A stretch of 64,000 nt of DNA from NCEH01 sp043195195 (GTDB lineage Bacteria > Pseudomonadota > Alphaproteobacteria > Rhizobiales > Xanthobacteraceae). The notes under the pieces are model-generated. The model was not told the DNA's origin. It did not search any database and saw nothing but the letters and a program-made list of their open reading frames with translations. Of this stretch, positions 1 through 9,866 are shown in pieces. The stretch is taken from the NCBI RefSeq assembly GCF_043195195.1, contig NZ_JBAFWT010000028.1, forward strand, positions 1-64,000, given 5' to 3'. The first letter of the stretch is position 1. Every line of letters starts with the position of its first letter. A program made the translations under genes and the position numbers.

Positions 1-200
1 GCCTCTGCGCTGCTTTTGTTGCGTTGAATCCGACGTTTTTAGCAGGTTTTAATCTCTTGGTTGTGGGGGTTCATTGCATTTGCGTCCCTTTGAGCATCGT
101 CGCCAATCCGATGGTTGTGACACTCCCATGACTGACCTCCCGCAATCACATCCCGTGACCGGTGTGCTTTTGTCCTGGAAGAGGCACGGGACAGGCAGCC

Positions 201-2129
201 ATGAAAACCGAAATCATCGAGCGGCTGGGGCAGGGGGACATTCTGGTCCCAGCAATGATTGCAGAGGGCTTGAGTGCGAACGAACGGGTCAAGGCGCGCC
301 TCAGCGTACTGCAGGGGGTGGGGCGGCACGCGCGAAATCCGCAGGCCGCGCCATTCAATCTCGGGGTCGAATGCCGTGCGGCCGGGCTCGACTCGGCAGC
401 CATGGAGATCCTGGTTTCCCAGGCAACCACGGTTCAGGGCGAATGTGTCGAGGCGCCGGGATTGGCGAGCCTCGGGGATGGGATCTGGGCCGATGTTGAA
501 ACCATGGGACGGTGCGTCAAGGCGGGCGATGCTGCCGAAGGGGACGCCGGCCTTGCCCGGCTCGCGGCGCTGAAAGCGGCGCTTCCGCTCGGCTCGGCCG
601 ATACGGTCGGGTTCGCTGTCATTTCCCAACTGACCAGCTTGTCGGAACATGGAGGCGATAGCCTCCACCGCCTGGTGATGGATCTGCATAAGGCCCTCAA
701 TCGGCTCTCTGCGCAGCATGCGGAAGAGATCGTGGCCGGGGCCCATGCGTTCGGCCTGCTGCCCGATGACCGCCCCGCGGTGGGGGCCTTCATGCGCGGA
801 TTGGAATCGACGCGCAGGCTCAAGTTTGACCACCCTGGCCTTGCGACTACGGTCGCCCGGTCGGGTGCGCGGCTCACGATACAGAACGACATCGGCGAGA
901 CCGATGCTCATGTCGTGGTCATTTCGGTGGAGGGCGACGCGGTCACGGTCACCTACACCGACGTCCATCTGGCGCGGGCGAAGTTCTTTACCGGCCTTCT
1001 GCGGGATTTTCCTGCCCAATGGAGCGGTCTGGAGCGCAAAAGCGGCGAGGCGCTTGGCGATGATGGGGTGTTCTATCTCGTCACTGGCCGGTGCCCCTTC
1101 ACCGACCCCGCGGGGCGAGATGCGTTCCTGGAAGGCGTCGGCGCCAGTCTGGTGTTCCTTATTGATTGGAATAAGGCGCGCAAAGTGCTGCGCACCTGGG
1201 TCCCGAAGGCCGATGCCGTGCGGGTCCTCGATTGGGCCGCGCGGAACAAAGTCGGCCAACGCGGCTTCCTGGAACTCGGCGGAAGCGAACTGGTTGCCGC
1301 CGCCGTTCAGCACGCGGCGCCGACACGCATCGGCTTCGGCGAGCGGTTGGATGCCGCGCTCGGCCGTGATGCCGCAGTCGATTTTCTCAAGACAGTCTTG
1401 AAGGTGTCCGCCGAGGCGCTGCTGAACGGCAGTTCGGTGCGGCTGGCGCGGGACCAGATCGAAGCGGATCTGGTGCGCCACCTCCAGCGGGTCGAGGCCA
1501 CGTTGCTGGCGATCGTGGTTCGGCAGGCCGGCTTGGCGCGGGAGATCGCCACCGCCATCGCCCATATGATCGCCGAGCAGCAGGCCCGCCGCGCCGTCGA
1601 TCGCGACGCCCTGGCGCGTGGCGCGCGCCGCATCGAGGAAAAGGCCGACCGTATCGCCCTCGAAGCGCGCAATATGATCGCGCGCTTCGAGGCGGCTTCC
1701 GCCATCGTTCGTCTCGTGAACGGCCTAGAGGAAGCGATCGACGAATTGGAGCAAGCCGCTTTCGTTGCCTCGCTCGTGCCCGATGGGCTTTCCGCTGACC
1801 TGCTGAAGCCGTTGGCGGATCTGTGCGCGGCGGCCGTTGCGGGTGCCGGGGCCGCGGCGAGCGGGGCTGCGGCTGCAGCCGAAGTGCCTGCGGGGCAGCG
1901 GATCGATTCGGAGGACGCGTTGGCAGCCGTGGGGCGCCTCATCGAAGCGGAGCATGCGGCCGATTCCGCCGAGCGGGCGGTCACGGCCCTGGTTCTCACC
2001 GAGACCTATGATCTGAAGACGGCGCTCGGCGTGCTCGAACTCGCGCGGGCCCTGGAACGGGCGACCGACCGGCTGGCGGGCTTCGGCCACGTGTTGCGCG
2101 AGCATGTGCTCGCCGATCTTTCAAAGTGA
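201..2129 (+). CDS. PhoU/DUF47-like protein, 642 aa
   Basis: I do not recognise the N-terminal two thirds. The last ~200 residues are helical with regularly spaced acidic and basic residues (ARRIEEKADRIALEARNMI, then RAVTALVLTETYDLKTAL and ALERATDRLAGFGHVLREH), which resembles PhoU/DUF47 four-helix proteins. An Ala-rich linker lies near residues 550-570. ATG 201 is preferred over an in-frame upstream start at 162 because the conserved-looking sequence MKTEIIERL begins there; the ribosome site is weak. The stop is only 14 nt before the PEP/pyruvate-binding gene, so the two are probably co-transcribed. A role in phosphate-linked regulation is inferred from fold resemblance only. Confidence 0.6.
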   Translation: MKTEIIERLGQGDILVPAMIAEGLSANERVKARLSVLQGVGRHARNPQAAPFNLGVECRAAGLDSAAMEILVSQATTVQGECVEAPGLASLGDGIWADVETMGRCVKAGDAAEGDAGLARLAALKAALPLGSADTVGFAVISQLTSLSEHGGDSLHRLVMDLHKALNRLSAQHAEEIVAGAHAFGLLPDDRPAVGAFMRGLESTRRLKFDHPGLATTVARSGARLTIQNDIGETDAHVVVISVEGDAVTVTYTDVHLARAKFFTGLLRDFPAQWSGLERKSGEALGDDGVFYLVTGRCPFTDPAGRDAFLEGVGASLVFLIDWNKARKVLRTWVPKADAVRVLDWAARNKVGQRGFLELGGSELVAAAVQHAAPTRIGFGERLDAALGRDAAVDFLKTVLKVSAEALLNGSSVRLARDQIEADLVRHLQRVEATLLAIVVRQAGLAREIATAIAHMIAEQQARRAVDRDALARGARRIEEKADRIALEARNMIARFEAASAIVRLVNGLEEAIDELEQAAFVASLVPDGLSADLLKPLADLCAAAVAGAGAAASGAAAAAEVPAGQRIDSEDALAAVGRLIEAEHAADSAERAVTALVLTETYDLKTALGVLELARALERATDRLAGFGHVLREHVLADLSK

Positions 2130-2143
2130 AAAAGGAGGGGATG

Positions 2144-3733
2144 ATGCATATCGCTCGCATCGCTGGCGGTTCCACCGCGACACCTTCTGCAGAGATCATC
2201 GGGGCCAAGGCGGCCAATCTGGCACGCATGGCGGCGCTGGGCCTTCCCGTTCCGCCGGCTTTCGTCCTGCCTGTGGAATTGTGCGCCGCTATCGTGAGTG
2301 GCGAGGCCGGGGCCCGCAAGAAGCTAGAGGACGGGCTGCGCGAAGGCATGGCCTTTCTTGAACAGGCGACCGGCAAGATATTCGGCGATCGGCGCCAGCC
2401 GCTGCTGGTTTCCGTGCGCTCGGGCGCCGCACGGTCCATGCCGGGAATGCTGGATACGGTGTTGAACGTCGGCTGCACTGAGATGGCGGTGCAAGGCCTG
2501 ATCCGCGCAAGTGGAAATCCGCGCTTCGCCTGGGATTGCCGCAGGCGCTTTCTGGAGAGTTATGCGGATGTGGTCCTGAGCGCCGATGGTGCGGCCTTTG
2601 CCCAGGCGCGTGCCGTCTTGGCGCACGCCGAAGGAAATATCAGCGAGGCGGAGCTGGACAGCGAAGCGCTGGAACGACTTGCCCGCATTTACGAGAAACT
2701 GATCGACGGCGCGGACCTCGACCTGCCGGACCATCCGGCAGCGCAGGTGGAAGCTGCGGCCCAGGCGGTTTACCGCTCCTGGACCAGCGATCGCGCCATC
2801 ACCTATCGCAAGCTTCAGAACCTTGGGGATCTGCAGGGCACCGCCGTCACCGTCCAGGCCATGGTCTATGGCAATCGGGGCCTGTCGTCGGGCGCTGGCG
2901 TGGCCTTCTCCCGCGATCCCTCGAGCGGGCGCGCGGAGCCGGTGATTGACGTGCTGTTTGGTGCTCAGGGGGAGGATGTGGTTTCCGGCAGCCGCACGCC
3001 AGATGGCGAGGAGGCCATCGTGCGGGCGGCGCCGCAGGCAGCTGAAGATCTGCGGGCCCGGCTGGTTCAATTGGAAGAGGCCTTCCGCGATGTGCAGGAC
3101 GTGGAGTTCACCATCGATGAAGGGGAACTCTGGATTTTGCAGACCCGTGCGGCAAAACGCACCCCGCGCGCCGCTCTGCGCTTTGCCATAGACCTCGTGG
3201 CCCAAGGGCTGATTACGCCAGATGAAGGCACGGCGAGGCTCGCCGATCTTGATCTCGCCGCCCTGGTCACCAAGCGCCTTGTGGATGTGGGTGTTCCGGT
3301 AGCAGAGGGAATCAGTGCGTCCGCGGGCGTCGCCGTCGGGCGCGTCGCGTTCGACTCGCTGAGTGCAGAGCATCTCGCCTCCACCGGCACACCGGTGGTC
3401 CTCGTGCGGCCGGATACCAGCACGGCGGATGTCGCGGGCTTTGCCGCTGCAGAAGGCATTCTTACGGCCGTGGGCGGCCGCACCGCCCATGCGGCGTTGG
3501 TTGCGCGGCAATTGGGCAAGCCGTGCATCGTCGGGTGCGCCGGATTGAGGGTCGATCCCACAACACGCACGGCGATACTCGGAGGGGCTTTGCTCCACCA
3601 GGGGGACTGGCTGACGCTGGATGCGGACGCGGGCCTGCTCTATCTCGGCCAGGGCCGGATAGAGCAGGAACGGCCGGAGGCGGATCTTGCGGAAGTTGCA
3701 CGGTGGCGCAGCCAGGTTGCCGAGATTTCCTGA
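2144..3733 (+). CDS. PEP/pyruvate-binding (PPDK-like) protein lacking the C-terminal barrel, 529 aa
   Basis: The N-terminal ~330 residues match the ATP/pyruvate-binding domain of pyruvate phosphate dikinase (IIGAKAANLARMAALGLPVPPAF; VSVRSGAARSMPGMLDTVLN; DVEFTIDEGELWILQTR). Residues ~390-500 form the swivelling phosphohistidine domain, with the motif GGRTAHAALVAR carrying the expected catalytic histidine near residue 449. A full PPDK is ~880 aa; the C-terminal PEP/pyruvate TIM barrel is absent, so a complete PPDK reaction from this chain alone is unlikely. ATG 2144 is favoured because the AAAGGAGGGG site at 2131-2140 is then well spaced; ATG 2141 is too close. It follows the PhoU-like gene by 14 nt. 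It may use a partner protein as acceptor (inference). Confidence 0.8.
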   Translation: MHIARIAGGSTATPSAEIIGAKAANLARMAALGLPVPPAFVLPVELCAAIVSGEAGARKKLEDGLREGMAFLEQATGKIFGDRRQPLLVSVRSGAARSMPGMLDTVLNVGCTEMAVQGLIRASGNPRFAWDCRRRFLESYADVVLSADGAAFAQARAVLAHAEGNISEAELDSEALERLARIYEKLIDGADLDLPDHPAAQVEAAAQAVYRSWTSDRAITYRKLQNLGDLQGTAVTVQAMVYGNRGLSSGAGVAFSRDPSSGRAEPVIDVLFGAQGEDVVSGSRTPDGEEAIVRAAPQAAEDLRARLVQLEEAFRDVQDVEFTIDEGELWILQTRAAKRTPRAALRFAIDLVAQGLITPDEGTARLADLDLAALVTKRLVDVGVPVAEGISASAGVAVGRVAFDSLSAEHLASTGTPVVLVRPDTSTADVAGFAAAEGILTAVGGRTAHAALVARQLGKPCIVGCAGLRVDPTTRTAILGGALLHQGDWLTLDADAGLLYLGQGRIEQERPEADLAEVARWRSQVAEIS

Positions 3734-3916
3734 CCGCAGACGGTGATTGCGAAGCAGCAGCAGCCGACCGCAGCGCCAATCGCTACACCCACATTTTATC
3801 TGTTTCGCACAATGCGGTGAGAGCTGCCCGAAAGCGTTGCTGTCACTGTTCCCCGCCCGAAGCTGCTGCCAGGCTATCCGCGGCGGATGGAGCCCGCCAA
3901 ACAATGGTTCGTTCGC

Positions 3917-3938
3917 AAAAAAAAGCGCGTCTCTGCGC
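3917..3938 (-). terminator. weak intrinsic terminator downstream of the epimerase gene
   Basis: On the minus strand a short GCGC/GCGC hairpin (3925-3938) is followed by eight T residues (A-run 3917-3924 on the plus strand). It lies just past the stop of the minus-strand epimerase gene. The stem is only four pairs, so the call is weak. Confidence 0.35.
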
Positions 3939-3963
3939 GGGAGTGGCCTCCCGCCCGGCGTTC

Positions 3964-4974
3964 TTAGACGCGGTAATAATCCTTGTACCAATCGACAAAG
4001 GCAGCGACCCCGACCGATATATCGGTGTCAGGACGGTAGCCGGTGAGGCGCTCAAGGAGATCCACATTGGCATAGGTGTTGGGGACGTCCCCCGCCTGCA
4101 TCGGCATATAATTGCGAATCGCCGTCCTGCCAACGCAGCGCTCGATCTCCGCGATGAAGTCCAGCAGCCGCACCGGACTGCCTTTGCCGATATTCACCAC
4201 GCGGAAGGGCGCGGCCGGGCTTGAGCCCAATGTCTCGTCGCTCTCATCGGGCAGCATCGCGGCTGCGGGGACAACATCGAGCAGCAGGGCCACCGCCTTC
4301 ACCAGATCATCCACGTAGGTGAAGTCGCGATACATGTCGCCGTGGTTATAGACGTCGATCGGCTCGCCCTTGAGCATGCTGCTTGTGAACTTGAACAGCG
4401 CCATGTCGGGCCGGCCCCAGGGCCCGTATACGGTGAAAAATCGAAAAGCCGTCGTCGGGATGCCCCATAGATGGGCGTAGGAATGACTCATCACCTCTGT
4501 CGCCTTTTTGGTGGCGGCATAGAGGGTGAGGGGAAAATCGGTCCGCTCGCCCTCGATAAAGGGCATCAGGGTGTTGGCGCCATAGACCGAGCTGGTGGAG
4601 GCGAGCATGAAATGCTTCACCCTGTGCACACGGGCCAGTTCCATGACGTTGAAAGTGCCGATCAGGTTGGCGTCCACATAGGAGCGGGGATTCTCCAGGC
4701 TGTAGCGCACCCCCGCCTGGGCCGCGAGATGGATGATCGCTTCCGGGCGGAAGGCATCCGCGATGTCCTGCAGGGCGGTCTGGTTCTCCAGCATCACTTC
4801 GTGGGCGCTGAATCCCGGATTCTGAAGCAGCAGCGCTTCGCGCCGCCGCTTGAGCGCGACATCGTAATAAGGGGTCAGCCCGTCGATACCCGCGATCTCG
4901 TGGCCCGCCTTCAGCAGCCGTCGCGCGAGATGAAAGCCGATGAACCCGGCCGTACCGGTAATCAAGATCCGCAT
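3964..4974 (-). CDS. NAD-dependent sugar epimerase, UDP-glucuronate 4-epimerase-like, 336 aa
   Basis: Short-chain dehydrogenase of the extended sugar-nucleotide epimerase family. The Rossmann motif GTAGFIG begins at residue 7. STSSVYG and the YxxxK pair (YAATK) supply the catalytic Ser, Tyr and Lys, and FRFFTVYGPWGRPDMA is typical of UDP-glucuronate 4-epimerases such as rhizobial LpsL. These convert UDP-glucuronate to UDP-galacturonate for surface polysaccharide. The start is MRILITG at 4974; 61 additional in-frame residues upstream look non-coding. It is transcribed away from the porin gene. The exact substrate cannot be told from sequence alone. Confidence 0.88.
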   Translation of the reverse strand: MRILITGTAGFIGFHLARRLLKAGHEIAGIDGLTPYYDVALKRRREALLLQNPGFSAHEVMLENQTALQDIADAFRPEAIIHLAAQAGVRYSLENPRSYVDANLIGTFNVMELARVHRVKHFMLASTSSVYGANTLMPFIEGERTDFPLTLYAATKKATEVMSHSYAHLWGIPTTAFRFFTVYGPWGRPDMALFKFTSSMLKGEPIDVYNHGDMYRDFTYVDDLVKAVALLLDVVPAAAMLPDESDETLGSSPAAPFRVVNIGKGSPVRLLDFIAEIERCVGRTAIRNYMPMQAGDVPNTYANVDLLERLTGYRPDTDISVGVAAFVDWYKDYYRV

Positions 4975-5538
4975 AAGGAATGTCTCGTCGGGCTGCCAAA
5001 ACGCCCCGCTTCTGAACTGGCCACTTTGGCGCGAGCGTGTCTTCACCACATTCGGTGACGCGATTCCAGTGTGGCCGGGAATCCAAAGGCCGAATCTTTG
5101 ACTTGGCTTTGGCCGTGATTCTCTGGTCTTGGCCGCATTTGGTCCGTGCGACGGCAATTTTTAGATTTTGGAAGCCGGCGCATCAATCTTGTCAGGATTG
5201 TGGGTAATTCATCAGCCGGCAGCGCAGAGCTTCAATGCTGGCCACGATTTGTCGGCATATGTACGGTATCTAGGTAGAGAAAATGAGGCGTGTTAATCCT
5301 GCAACACTGCCTGGAAATCCAGTGCTGAAGACCCTTTCCGGCGCATACAGGCGTTGATCCCAGGTGAGCCTTTTGTATGGTTGCTTTGCGACGAAGGGGG
5401 GCAGTCCCCGGTCGCCCTTCCTGCGTTTGTGGCTTCGGCCCGAGTGCGGTGGGGAATCGGGGCAAGAACCCTCTCGGGGTGCAGTGGCACCGACGAAGTG
5501 GCGCTAGCTCCCTCGGAACGAAACTTGGAGGTCACACG
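4975..5538. other. 564-nt divergent intergenic region
   Basis: This lies between the minus-strand epimerase and the plus-strand porin and must hold both promoters and a long porin leader. I see no convincing gene, RNA family or sigma-70 promoter. The porin ribosome-binding site (TTGGAGGT, 5525-5532) is at its right end. Confidence 0.5.
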
Positions 5539-7086
5539 ATGAAGATGGTGAAAAGCCTTCTCCTCGGCAGCGCGGCGGGTCTCGTCGCGGTCGCTGGAGC
5601 AAATGCTGCCGATCTGCCTGTCAAGGCGAAGGCCGTTGAGTATGTGAAGGTCTGCTCGGCGTACGGCGCTGGCTATTATTACGTTCCGGGCACCGACACC
5701 TGCCTGAAGATCGGCGGCTATGCGCGCGTCGACTATTATTACAACGGCGTTGGCACGTTCAACCCGGCGATCTCCAACGTCGCCGGCGGGGCGTTCAGCA
5801 ACCCCGGCACGGGCTCCATCGCCTATCCATTCCAGACCGATCGTAGCTCCGACTACAGGACCCGCGTTCGCGGCACGTTCGACTTCGACGCCCGCACCGC
5901 GACTGACTACGGGGTTCTGCGGTCATATGTCCGTGGCGGCGTCGAGTGGAACTCCTGGGGCGCCTCCGGTGCCTCGGCCACCCCGTCCAACGGCGGCAAC
6001 AACCTCTATGTCGAGCGTGTGTTCATCCAGTTCGCTGGCTTCACGTTCGGTTACACCCAGTCGTTCTTCGACACGGGTATCGACTATATGATGACGACCC
6101 CGTATGCGGGTTCGAACCAGTGGAACACCGTGGTCGCCTATACCGCGCAGTTCGGCAACGGCTTCTCCGCCAGCTTGGCGTTGGAAGATGCGGCCAACCG
6201 CATCACCGGCGTGCAGGGTTCTGTCTCGACCGTGCTGCCGACCACCCTGGCCGGCCTCGCTTCGGGCGTAGCCTCTCCCGGCCTCCCTTTGGGCTACGTC
6301 TCTCCCGGCTACACTAACTACCAGGCCGGCACGCAGGTTCCTGACATCGTCGCCAACCTGCGCGTCGATCAGGCCTGGGGTTCGGCTCAGCTGTCTGGTG
6401 CTCTGCATCAGGTCACGGCCCTCACCCCTCTCAACACCGGTGTCTTCCCGACCGGCGTTTCCTATCTCGGTCAGAGCACGGACGACACCTGGGGCTGGGC
6501 GATCGGTGGTTCGGTTGAACTCAAGCTGCCCGTCATCTCCCCCGGCGACAGCTTGTACATCCAGGCGAACTATGCTGACGGCGCTCTGAGCTACCTCGGT
6601 CTCTCGGGCACCACCCAGGGCCGCGCCACTAGCCTCGGCTCCTCCGGCATCAACAGCTTCGGTTCGTTTGCGTCGTATGACGGCGCGTTCTACCCGCTGG
6701 CTGACGCCGTGTGGAACGGTTCGAACCTCAGCTACGACACCGAGTCCGGCTGGGCTCTCCAGGGTCAGTATCGCCACTACTGGATGCCGAACCTGCGTTC
6801 GGCCGTGTACGCTGGCTATGTGGACATCAGCGTTCCCGACAACACCGTTGGCGCCGCCGACGTGAAGATGTGGCAGGTCGGCCTCAACACCATCTGGTCG
6901 CCGGTGAAGAACCTCGACCTCGGTGTCGAAGTGCTCTACTCGAAGGTTGAGGGCGGCAACAACCTACTCGCCAACAACACTACTGCTTACCTGACCCCCA
7001 GCCTCGCCACCGGGGTTGTCACCTCCGCCGTGGGCGGTTCCACGGACGTGTGGTCGGGCGGCTTCCGCGCTCAGCGTAACTTCTGA
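5539..7086 (+). CDS. Porin_2-family outer-membrane porin, 515 aa
   Basis: Begins with a signal peptide (MKMVKSLLLGSAAGLVAVAG, cleavage after ANA-ADLP near residue 23), followed by the hallmark of alphaproteobacterial porins: VEYVKVCSAYGAGYYYVPGTDTCLKIGGYARVDY, quoted here only to mark residues ~34-67. The chain alternates hydrophobic and polar residues as a trimeric 16-strand beta-barrel does, and ends in Phe (RAQRNF), the outer-membrane sorting signal. ATG 5539 is set by TTGGAGGT seven nt upstream. It is monocistronic, with a strong terminator 25 nt after the stop. It would allow passive diffusion of small hydrophilic solutes. Confidence 0.93.
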   Translation: MKMVKSLLLGSAAGLVAVAGANAADLPVKAKAVEYVKVCSAYGAGYYYVPGTDTCLKIGGYARVDYYYNGVGTFNPAISNVAGGAFSNPGTGSIAYPFQTDRSSDYRTRVRGTFDFDARTATDYGVLRSYVRGGVEWNSWGASGASATPSNGGNNLYVERVFIQFAGFTFGYTQSFFDTGIDYMMTTPYAGSNQWNTVVAYTAQFGNGFSASLALEDAANRITGVQGSVSTVLPTTLAGLASGVASPGLPLGYVSPGYTNYQAGTQVPDIVANLRVDQAWGSAQLSGALHQVTALTPLNTGVFPTGVSYLGQSTDDTWGWAIGGSVELKLPVISPGDSLYIQANYADGALSYLGLSGTTQGRATSLGSSGINSFGSFASYDGAFYPLADAVWNGSNLSYDTESGWALQGQYRHYWMPNLRSAVYAGYVDISVPDNTVGAADVKMWQVGLNTIWSPVKNLDLGVEVLYSKVEGGNNLLANNTTAYLTPSLATGVVTSAVGGSTDVWSGGFRAQRNF

Positions 7087-7111
7087 TCGACTGAACAGTC
7101 GGTTCGAGATG

Positions 7112-7144
7112 GGCCCCGGTGGATTTCCACCGGGGCCTTTTTTT
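7112..7144 (+). terminator. intrinsic terminator of the porin gene
   Basis: Perfect 11-bp GC-rich stem (7112-7122 with 7127-7137), ATTT loop and seven T residues. Confidence 0.95.
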
Positions 7145-7486
7145 GTCTGGTTGGCTTCGGCTCAGGTTGGACCCGGTTTCGCGTGCTCTTTGCCACGCAG
7201 AACGCGCACCAAATGTCCGCCGTCCTGGGCATGTTTCGGAGGGCAGGGGCCTTAAGTTCGCGAGGCGAGCAAGGCGATCGCATGCCCCTCCGCTCCATGC
7301 AGAGCTTCCTGCCGCGCTTCAAAGCGTGTCCTTCAATGGCAACAGGCGCAATGCCATCTCGCGCACCATCGCCGTAGCGAACCCGCGGACGAGAGCACCG
7401 TGCGCGCGGGTCTGTTTGCCTTTACCCGCTCGCCGATCCATGGGATCACTGCGGAGCGGGCCTTCCCGCACATCGTCGGCGGAGGG
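7145..7486. other. 342-nt intergenic region
   Basis: Between the porin terminator and the BON/OmpA gene. I see no gene or RNA; it presumably holds the promoter of the next gene. Confidence 0.4.
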
Positions 7487-9703
7487 ATGAGACGCAGCAT
7501 GGAAGCTGGAGCCGGCGGAGATCTGCCGCGCCTGCGGTCCCGGTCGTGGGTCCGGTGGCGTGCGGGCGGCCTTGTTGCGACGACCCTGGCCGGCCTTGCA
7601 TTGCTCTGGTGGCTCGCCTTGTTGCAGCGCCCAGCCATTGAAGCCGATCTCGAGGAGCGCGCCATCGAGGCATTGCGCAATACCGGTGAATCTTGGGTCC
7701 AGGTGCGCTTCAACGGCCGTGATGCCGTGATCACCGGCGAGGCCCTGGCGGAGCAGCCGCGTATCAAGGTTCGAAGTGCGCTGGAAAGCCTGTTCGGGGT
7801 GCGGCAGGTGAGCGATTCCATCGTCATGCTGCCCGAGCGGCGCCCCTTCACCTTCACCGCGGTCCGCGATGGCCGAACCTTGCTCGTGTCAGGCTATGTT
7901 CCGTCCGCCTATGCTCTTGCGCGCATCGGCGAAGCCGCGCGCGCGCTTCCGGGCGGGTTATCGGTGCAGGGTCTCGATCGGCTGGTTCGGGCCCGCGGTG
8001 CGCCGGCGGGAGATTTTTCCTCCGTCGTCGCATTTGCCCTCGAGCAATTGGTGCGCCTGCCTGCTGGTCGCGTCACGCTATCCGACGATGTCATGTCGAT
8101 CGAGGGCCGCAGCCCGGACCTCGCCACGTACGATTCCCTCGGGGAGATTTTCCGCAGGCCCCTGCCGCAGGGTTTCCGCTTAGGCATTTTCGCTGTGCGC
8201 CCGCCGGTGATCACCCCCTATCTGTGGTCGGCGGTGCGTGACGGCAACCAGGTGGACCTGCTCGGCTACGTGCCTTCCGATGAGGCGCGGCAACAGGTGC
8301 TCGCGGCAGTCCGCGGCGCCCTCGACGATGCGCGAGTGACGGACGAGATGCGCTTGGCCGATGGCGCACCGAGCGCCGAGCGGTGGATCAAGGCGGTGAC
8401 CTTCGGGCTCCATCAATTGGCTCAGCTTCCGAAGGGCAGGGTGGATATTTCCGACACCGCGATTACCTTGGATGGTGCGAGTCCGGACTATGGTTCCTTT
8501 GACGCCCTGCTAGCCGCGCGCCGCGCGCCGCCGGAAGGCTTCTCTGTGGCCCGCTTTCTGGTCGATCCACCGCGTGTCTCGCCTTTTCTTTGGGCGGCGA
8601 CGCTCCAAGGTGACACGTTGAAACTGACCGGCGCGGCGCCTACCGAGGAGGCGCTGCGCGGCATTGTGGAGGCCGCGCGCAGCGTGCTTCCGGGCATCGT
8701 CGTGACGGACCAGACCAAGCTCGCTTCCGGGGGCCCCCCCGCCGATGCCTGGGTGAATGCCGCAAACTTCGGCTTGGCCCAATTGGCCAAGCTGCGTGAG
8801 GGGCGGGCTGAGCTTTCCGGCACTCACATCACTTTGTCGGGCGAAGCCTCCGATTCGAGCGCCTATGCTGCAATCCGGTCTGCTGTCGCGGTGCCGCCGA
8901 CCGGCATTCATGCGGATGCCGGGGCGGTGCGGCCTCCATTGATTTCGCCTTACGTGTTTGCCGTTCGACGCGACGCCGAAGGTGTCATCGTTTCCGGCTT
9001 CTTCCCCGATCCCGCAACCCAACTCGCGGTTCGTGCACTGATTGCGGATCTCTATCCCAGTGACCGCATCAACGATGTAAGCGCGGTGGGGGCCGGGGCG
9101 GCGCCTGGCTTTGGAGAGATGCTGCCCAAGCTCCTTCCCGAGATGGCCCGGCTCGAGACCGCGGAATTGCGGATCGTCGACGGGCAGGTCCAATTGTCGG
9201 GTGCGGCGCTGCATCCCGCCGCGGTGGCCCAAATCGAAGCTGGCGTTCGCCGCGCGCTGCCCCGAGGTTTTACCGGCGAGGTCACCTTGGATCGGGCACC
9301 GCCGGGGACGCCGGAATCCGACCAGGAATGCGCCGGTGAGGTGGAGCATGTGCTTGCGACAACGCCATTGCTGTTTGAGGCGCGCTCGGTTCGGCTTGTT
9401 GCCGCGAGCGCCTCAAGCCTCGATCGCATTGTCTATGCCGTCCAGCGCTGTCCCGGCACACGCGTGGAAATATCGGGTGTGCCAGAGGGGAGCGGAGGGG
9501 GGGATTTTGCCTTGTCTCGTGCGCGAGCAGACACCATTTCAGCCTATCTGAGGCAGGCAGGTATTGCCCCCGGACGCTTGGTCGTCGGAACTGGTGCGGG
9601 TGGCCCAGGTCCGGGATTCGACCCCGCCTCGGGGCGGGTGCGGGGCGGCGTGCAGATCATGATCCGTGCCGCGGAGCCGGCCGTGGAGCCGGTGCTGAGA
9701 TAG
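7487..9703 (+). CDS. multi-BON-domain protein with C-terminal OmpA-like domain, 738 aa
   Basis: A transmembrane segment (AGGLVATTLAGLALLWWLALL, about residues 27-47) anchors the protein in the inner membrane or forms an uncleaved signal. Several repeated ~80-residue modules follow, each with the BON-like pattern of a hydrophobic strand, a VSGYVP or LTGAAP turn and RI.E/ALPG. The last ~120 residues are OmpA-like: LFEARSVRLV, CPGTRVEISGVPEG and LSRARADTISAYLRQAGIAPGRL, predicted to bind peptidoglycan. The start is uncertain: ATG 7487 lies directly behind GGAGGG and ATG 7499 is an alternative. It heads a cluster with the 35-aa membrane peptide and the HhH protein. An envelope-integrity role is inferred. 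Confidence 0.8.
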   Translation: MRRSMEAGAGGDLPRLRSRSWVRWRAGGLVATTLAGLALLWWLALLQRPAIEADLEERAIEALRNTGESWVQVRFNGRDAVITGEALAEQPRIKVRSALESLFGVRQVSDSIVMLPERRPFTFTAVRDGRTLLVSGYVPSAYALARIGEAARALPGGLSVQGLDRLVRARGAPAGDFSSVVAFALEQLVRLPAGRVTLSDDVMSIEGRSPDLATYDSLGEIFRRPLPQGFRLGIFAVRPPVITPYLWSAVRDGNQVDLLGYVPSDEARQQVLAAVRGALDDARVTDEMRLADGAPSAERWIKAVTFGLHQLAQLPKGRVDISDTAITLDGASPDYGSFDALLAARRAPPEGFSVARFLVDPPRVSPFLWAATLQGDTLKLTGAAPTEEALRGIVEAARSVLPGIVVTDQTKLASGGPPADAWVNAANFGLAQLAKLREGRAELSGTHITLSGEASDSSAYAAIRSAVAVPPTGIHADAGAVRPPLISPYVFAVRRDAEGVIVSGFFPDPATQLAVRALIADLYPSDRINDVSAVGAGAAPGFGEMLPKLLPEMARLETAELRIVDGQVQLSGAALHPAAVAQIEAGVRRALPRGFTGEVTLDRAPPGTPESDQECAGEVEHVLATTPLLFEARSVRLVAASASSLDRIVYAVQRCPGTRVEISGVPEGSGGGDFALSRARADTISAYLRQAGIAPGRLVVGTGAGGPGPGFDPASGRVRGGVQIMIRAAEPAVEPVLR

Positions 9704-9758
9704 CGCTCGGTTCACGCGGCAGCAGGTTACATGCCGGCGAATCGGGAGGAAAAGAAAA

Positions 9759-9866
9759 ATGGCCTATCTCGCCCTGACCCTCTGGCCCTACGTGCTGGGT
9801 GCCTTCATCCTCGGTCTTGCCGTCGGATATGCATTCCCGCCGGCGGCGCGGGAGCCGCGGCCATGA
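9759..9866 (+). CDS. 35-aa single-pass membrane peptide
   Basis: ATG 9759 follows GGGAGGAAAAGAAAA and encodes MAYLALTLWPYVLGAFILGL followed by a short VGYAFPPAAREPRP tail, a clean single transmembrane helix. Its stop overlaps the start of the next gene (ATGA, 9863-9866), which indicates translational coupling. Function unknown; probably a membrane partner of the BON/OmpA or HhH protein. Confidence 0.65.
   Translation: MAYLALTLWPYVLGAFILGLAVGYAFPPAAREPRP

Noticed and set aside
39..1565. Long minus-strand open frame opposite the PhoU-like gene
   Set aside because: A shadow caused by high GC; its translation is Arg/His/Pro-rich and lacks domain features, whereas the plus strand is protein-like throughout.
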